8,975 nucleotides of DNA from NCBI GenBank assembly GCA_029861655.1, contig JAOTZA010000126.1:1-8975 (forward strand), in the 5' to 3' direction. This stretch comes from Acidobacteriota bacterium. Lineage in GTDB: Bacteria > Acidobacteriota > Thermoanaerobaculia > Multivoradales > JAHEKO01. Position 1 is the stretch's first letter; each line of letters starts with the position of its first letter. The translations under genes and the position numbers were made by a program. A model generated the notes under the pieces. That model did no database searches. It saw nothing but the letters and a program-made list of their open reading frames with translations, and was not told where the DNA came from. This document shows, piece by piece, positions 7,101 through 8,975 of this stretch.

Positions 7101-7311
7101 ACCCATTGCCTGGGTCGGTACGCACCGCCACGGCCCGGGAGACGTCGATCAGCCTTATGTCTTCTGCTATCTCTACAGCTACGAGCTCGAGATTCCCACG
7201 AGCGGGACAGAGCTGGTCTTTCCCACCGATCCCGACGGACGCGTCTTCGCGATCACCCTGGCGCGTCAAGGACAGAGCCGTCTGAACGCGGCGTCCAATC
7301 GCCGCGACTAG
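4150..7311 (+). CDS. GH38 alpha-mannosidase
   Basis: Zinc-dependent retaining alpha-mannosidase (glycoside hydrolase family 38) of 1053 residues, within the usual range for bacterial members. The N-terminal catalytic domain opens at once with ATSHLDTQWRWT; His21 and Asp23 match the two Zn ligands of the family's HxD motif. FLPDCFGFSWSLP (131-143) holds the catalytic nucleophile Asp134. LWHQMHDDLTGTSI (340-353) supplies the further Zn-ligand His345. HGTGCWTSQAAMKRWNRR (287-304) starts the helical middle domain. Beta-rich C-terminal domains follow (about 480-830), and a last segment (about 870-1040) with DFDGKGNSLPGELLP and WVGTHRHGPGD resembles the C-terminal accessory domain of other bacterial GH38 enzymes. 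All catalytic residues are present, so it is probably active. No signal peptide is visible, so a cytoplasmic site is inferred, acting on imported or internal mannosides; linkage preference cannot be read from sequence. It ends 20 bp from the convergent glycosyltransferase. Confidence 0.93.
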   Translation: MTAGPTQARTRARLYVVATSHLDTQWRWTVRDAIREFLPYTLDENFARFEKFPSYVLSFEGAFRYQLLEEYYPERFERLRSLVAAGRWFPAGSMLDAPDVNIVSPESLIRHVLYGSHYFEQRFGTTGLDVFLPDCFGFSWSLPSIAAHCGLEGFSSSKLVRWMKGAKKPFDLGVWEGPDGARILCSIHPGGYGERLEEEPSRSIEWQQRVERAGAATGVFVGHRYFGVGDRGGAADEESLGRLERSLSDTGPLEIIHGGSDRLFRDLPAEQIGRLPVHCDELQLPTHGTGCWTSQAAMKRWNRRCEQLATATERATALAAWLGAIVYPVDMMRSIWTGFLWHQMHDDLTGTSIPEAYRLSWNDQLVAINRLETGLTAAVGAIARGLDTRGVESSIPLVVYNPSSVGREDPVEAEVRFDGPPPRAIRVVDSEGQEVFSQIVQRKTDALSIVFLAAVDSVGLTAFWVEPTREKPPWSPASGSLRISESGLENHCYRVDVSAAGEVTSVFDKRLGCELLQEPLTLELLPDSSRRWPAWEILYRDIAARPGAFGGHRQIKIEENGPVRVVLGIETRHGRSLLRQRLRLYSGNADQAAARLEIECDLEWRTRSRILKASFPFAFGNPTATYDLGLGAIRRGNNHRLKYEVPAQQWADLSAVDGSHGVSILSDSRYGWDKPDDSTLRLTLVRSPGGRHKFRHQRYQDHGRHRLTYAIFSHPGSWAQAGSAAQAERLNQPLRPFQTDHHNGPLGRSIRFVEVEPSQVAVRALKRSEDSADWIVRLAETSGQPRANVRFSAGAGLLSAREVDGRERPRGTADLSGGGLSTRLESFQPRTFAFELASPETPLRPLETQALELPFDLQATSFHSRTTAPTVDFDGKGNSLPGELLPARIKCGEVAFSLARDERESANCVRLEGQRVAIPPGFDVAYLLAASVSDAPRRVEFRVENQPVSVTLDPYSGFIGQRNRWPEIHGFRVGREQPGYLRTTPIAWVGTHRHGPGDVDQPYVFCYLYSYELEIPTSGTELVFPTDPDGRVFAITLARQGQSRLNAASNRRD

Positions 7312-7325
7312 CCGGCGCCGTCTCA

Positions 7326-7342
7326 GGCCCGTTACTCGGGCC
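7326..7342. terminator. Hairpin at the convergent GH38/glycosyltransferase junction
   Basis: GGCCCG (7326-7331) and CGGGCC (7337-7342) form a perfect 6-bp stem with a 5-base loop. The loop contains the TAA stop codon of the minus-strand glycosyltransferase. Neither side has a U-tract, so intrinsic termination is doubtful. It may act as a bidirectional, Rho-assisted end point between two genes whose stop codons are only 20 bp apart, or protect 3' ends. Confidence 0.35.
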
Positions 7343-8174
7343 GTTCCCAGGTGGCCGCGTTGTCGTCAAACGCCGGCAGATCGAGCTCTTCGCCCAGTTT
7401 CTCCCGCACATTGTATTCCCACATCCTCATGTACTTCAGGAAGGTCCCGGTCGCCTGGAGGCCACACACCGCTATGCCGTGGAGTCCATCCAGGAATCCG
7501 AGCTGAAGCACGTAGGTGCGGAAGAATCGCCACAGGGGCCTGAGCCCGACTTCGATCAGCCCCGCCTTACGGCCCTCGCGAAAGCCCTGCGCGGCGCCCC
7601 ACTCTGCGTAGTTGAGAAGCTTCTGAAAATACTGCCCGAAATTGCGATAGGTGTAGTGAGTCAAAGGGTTCTTGAGAGTCGGCACGACGCCTTCGATCTC
7701 GAGATCTGCATGCACGCGCCGGTTGGGGTAGCGCCCCTTGGCACGGTCGAAGAGCCGGATGACCTTGTCCGTAGACCAGCCCGAATGCCGGATCACCCGC
7801 CCCAGCATGACGTTCTCGCGTCTGATGTAGAAGCCGTGGAAACCCGGGTCGCCGACCAGGATCTGCTCGATCTCGGCGGCCAACTCTGGAGTTACCCGCT
7901 CATCGGCATCGAGGATCAGCACCCACTCGTTTCTCACCTGGTCGAGCGACCAGTTCTTCTGTGCCGCCGATCCAAAGTACTCTCGCTGCAGAATCTTGAT
8001 CGGGTAGGGGCGCGCCAGCTCCAGCGTGCGATCGGTCGAAAAAGAGTCCACGACCAAGATCTCATCGGCCCACAGAACCGATTCGAGGCAATCCGCGATG
8101 TTCGCCTCTTCGTTGAAGGTCGTGATGATTACCGAGAGCGGGCGCGCTTTGACCACCGGCTCGACCGAGCTCAT
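7332..8174 (-). CDS. Family 2 glycosyltransferase, LgtF/WaaE-like (LPS core type)
   Basis: Glycosyltransferase of 280 residues with a GT-A fold (GT2), closest in pattern to the beta-4-glucosyltransferase group of LgtF and WaaE, which add a sugar to the inner core of lipooligosaccharide at the cytoplasmic face of the inner membrane. Visible motifs are SVIITTFNEEANIADCLESV (14-33) for nucleotide-sugar binding, VVDSFSTDRT (41-50), the DxD-type LDADERV (88-94) with Asp89 and Asp91, RRVHADLEIEG (152-162), and NPLTHYTYRNFGQYFQK (169-185). The C-terminal stretch 215-252 is aromatic and hydrophobic, suggesting membrane association. The start ATG overlaps the ymdB stop as ATGA, with only a weak GGGGGA site, so translational coupling is likely. 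The sugar donor and acceptor are not determined. A PagL-like lipid A enzyme nearby agrees with an LPS-making host. Confidence 0.9.
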   Translation of the reverse strand: MSSVEPVVKARPLSVIITTFNEEANIADCLESVLWADEILVVDSFSTDRTLELARPYPIKILQREYFGSAAQKNWSLDQVRNEWVLILDADERVTPELAAEIEQILVGDPGFHGFYIRRENVMLGRVIRHSGWSTDKVIRLFDRAKGRYPNRRVHADLEIEGVVPTLKNPLTHYTYRNFGQYFQKLLNYAEWGAAQGFREGRKAGLIEVGLRPLWRFFRTYVLQLGFLDGLHGIAVCGLQATGTFLKYMRMWEYNVREKLGEELDLPAFDDNAATWERPE

Positions 8175-8956
8175 TCCGAGTCCCCCACCAACAGTCTTTC
8201 GATCGACCGCGCTCGTCCGGTGCTTTCGTCGACATCCACGATCACGCCCGCCAGGCGTACATCACGTTTTGCGACCTCGAAGGAGGCGTGGGTCTGGCGC
8301 ACAAATCGATGAAGCACCTTTGGGACCTGCATTCCGATGATCGATTCGTATGGACCGGTCATTCCGGCATCCGTCAGATAAGCGGTACCCAGCGGCAGAA
8401 GCCGCTCGTCCGCTGTCGGCACGTGGGTGTGGGTACCGACCACAAAGCTCACCCGACCGTCCAGATAATAACCGAGCGCCTGCTTTTCGCTTGTCGCTTC
8501 GGCGTGGAAATCCACCATGATGACCTTGATCTCCGGATCCAGGTCGGCGAGCAACCGATCGGCCACTCGAAACGGTGAATCGAGAGGATTCATGAACACT
8601 CTACCCTCGAGGTTGAGGGTCGCCACCCGCACACCGGCAGCGGTCTCTCCGACGTAGACACCCGTGCCCGGGTTCTCGCTCGGATAATTCGCGGGTCGAA
8701 GGACACGCGGATCACTTTCCAGAAGGGCCAGGCCCTCTTTCTTGTCCCAGATGTGATTGCCGCTCGTGAAGCAGTCAATCGGCAGCTCGGAGAACTCGTC
8801 GAAAACCTTGGGCGTGATACCAAAACCACCCGCCGAGTTCTCGATATTGACGACGACGTAGTCCGCTCGGCGCTTGTCGACCAGACCTGGGAGCACTCGA
8901 TCGACGATCCGCCGACCCGGCTTTCCGACCACATCACCTACGAACAACAGTCTCAT
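8171..8956 (-). CDS. ymdB: YmdB / TIGR00282 family metallophosphoesterase
   Basis: Cytoplasmic dinuclear metallophosphoesterase of 261 residues, matching the family length of about 260. In Bacillus subtilis YmdB hydrolyses 2',3'-cyclic nucleotides and affects the biofilm/motility choice; Deinococcus DR1281 is a structural relative. Metal-ligand positions are complete: Asp8 in LLFVGDVVGKPGR, Glu39 and Asn40 in NIENSAGGFGIT, Asn67 and His68 in TSGNHIWDKKE, His151 in VDFHAEATSEK, and His176 and His178 in VGTHTHVPTADE. The GMTGPYESIIGM motif (198-209) is also typical. It begins exactly where the family begins. Its ATG overlaps a TGA of an upstream minus-strand frame (probably rny), and its own stop overlaps the glycosyltransferase start, so both junctions are ATGA. 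Without a strong Shine-Dalgarno, translation probably depends on ribosomes arriving from rny. Identification is strong; the physiological substrate in this organism is unknown. Confidence 0.95.
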   Translation of the reverse strand: MRLLFVGDVVGKPGRRIVDRVLPGLVDKRRADYVVVNIENSAGGFGITPKVFDEFSELPIDCFTSGNHIWDKKEGLALLESDPRVLRPANYPSENPGTGVYVGETAAGVRVATLNLEGRVFMNPLDSPFRVADRLLADLDPEIKVIMVDFHAEATSEKQALGYYLDGRVSFVVGTHTHVPTADERLLPLGTAYLTDAGMTGPYESIIGMQVPKVLHRFVRQTHASFEVAKRDVRLAGVIVDVDESTGRARSIERLLVGDSE

Positions 8957-8975
8957 TTTGCGTACTCGATCGATC
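8953..8975 (-). CDS. rny: Probable RNase Y, extreme C-terminus (partial)
   Basis: Only seven complete codons of this gene lie in the window. Read on the minus strand they encode Ser-Ile-Glu-Tyr-Ala-Lys followed by TGA, preceded by a codon ending in GA (Arg or Gly). RNase Y proteins characteristically end in a motif like RETRAVEYAK, so this tail fits well. RNase Y is a membrane-anchored endoribonuclease that starts mRNA decay, and rny directly upstream of ymdB is a widespread gene order. The TGA overlaps the ymdB ATG. The call rests on a short tail plus context, so it is an inference. Confidence 0.72.

Noticed and set aside
7041..8312. 423-codon open frame on the plus strand
   Set aside because: It overlaps the end of the alpha-mannosidase and lies antisense to the glycosyltransferase and the ymdB end, all of which have clear family motifs. 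Its translation is rich in Arg, Pro and His with no recognisable domain, as expected of an antisense shadow in GC-rich DNA.
1..8975. Search for CRISPR arrays, tRNA or rRNA genes, insertion sequences and phage or defence genes
   Set aside because: No tandem spaced repeats, tRNA-like arms, transposase motifs or defence-type domains were seen by eye. Gene content is housekeeping and envelope related.

Overview
The window looks like ordinary chromosome from a GC-rich, Gram-negative bacterium. An RNase Y/YmdB pair next to a PagL-like outer-membrane barrel and an LPS-type glycosyltransferase would suit Acidobacteriota (perhaps Thermoanaerobaculia), but this placement is inferred from gene content only. 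No tRNA, rRNA, CRISPR array, transposase, phage gene or toxin-antitoxin pair was seen.

Layout. (1) Positions 1-2291, plus strand: the C-terminal part of a neurotransmitter:sodium symporter family transporter, then a secreted beta-propeller-type protein of the choice-of-anchor B (LVIVD repeat) family. (2) Positions 2442-4063, minus strand: a PagL-like outer-membrane lipid A deacylase homologue, then a GYF-domain/AIM24 fusion protein. The AIM24 transcript appears to end at an intrinsic terminator in the convergent gap, which also holds a nested inverted-repeat structure. (3) Positions 4150-7311, plus strand: a large GH38 alpha-mannosidase, divergent from the PagL-like gene across an 86-bp gap. 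(4) Positions 7332-8975, minus strand: the last codons of a gene that looks like rny (RNase Y), then ymdB, then a family 2 glycosyltransferase. These three are joined by two ATGA start/stop overlaps, so they are probably one translationally coupled operon.

How the genes fit together. The minus-strand operon on the right links RNA turnover (RNase Y, a YmdB phosphodiesterase) with a probable lipopolysaccharide core glycosyltransferase. The PagL-like protein would modify lipid A in the outer membrane, so cell-envelope glycolipids are a loose theme. GH38 would trim mannosides, apparently inside the cell because no signal peptide is visible. The transporter and the secreted LVIVD protein have no evident functional link to each other.

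No clearly undescribed multi-gene system was found. The points most worth a second look are the Asn in place of the PagL catalytic Glu, the possible structured RNA in the 2340-2441 gap, the GYF-AIM24 fusion, the two coupled ATGA junctions including the hidden rny tail, and the possibly leaderless start of the LVIVD protein.
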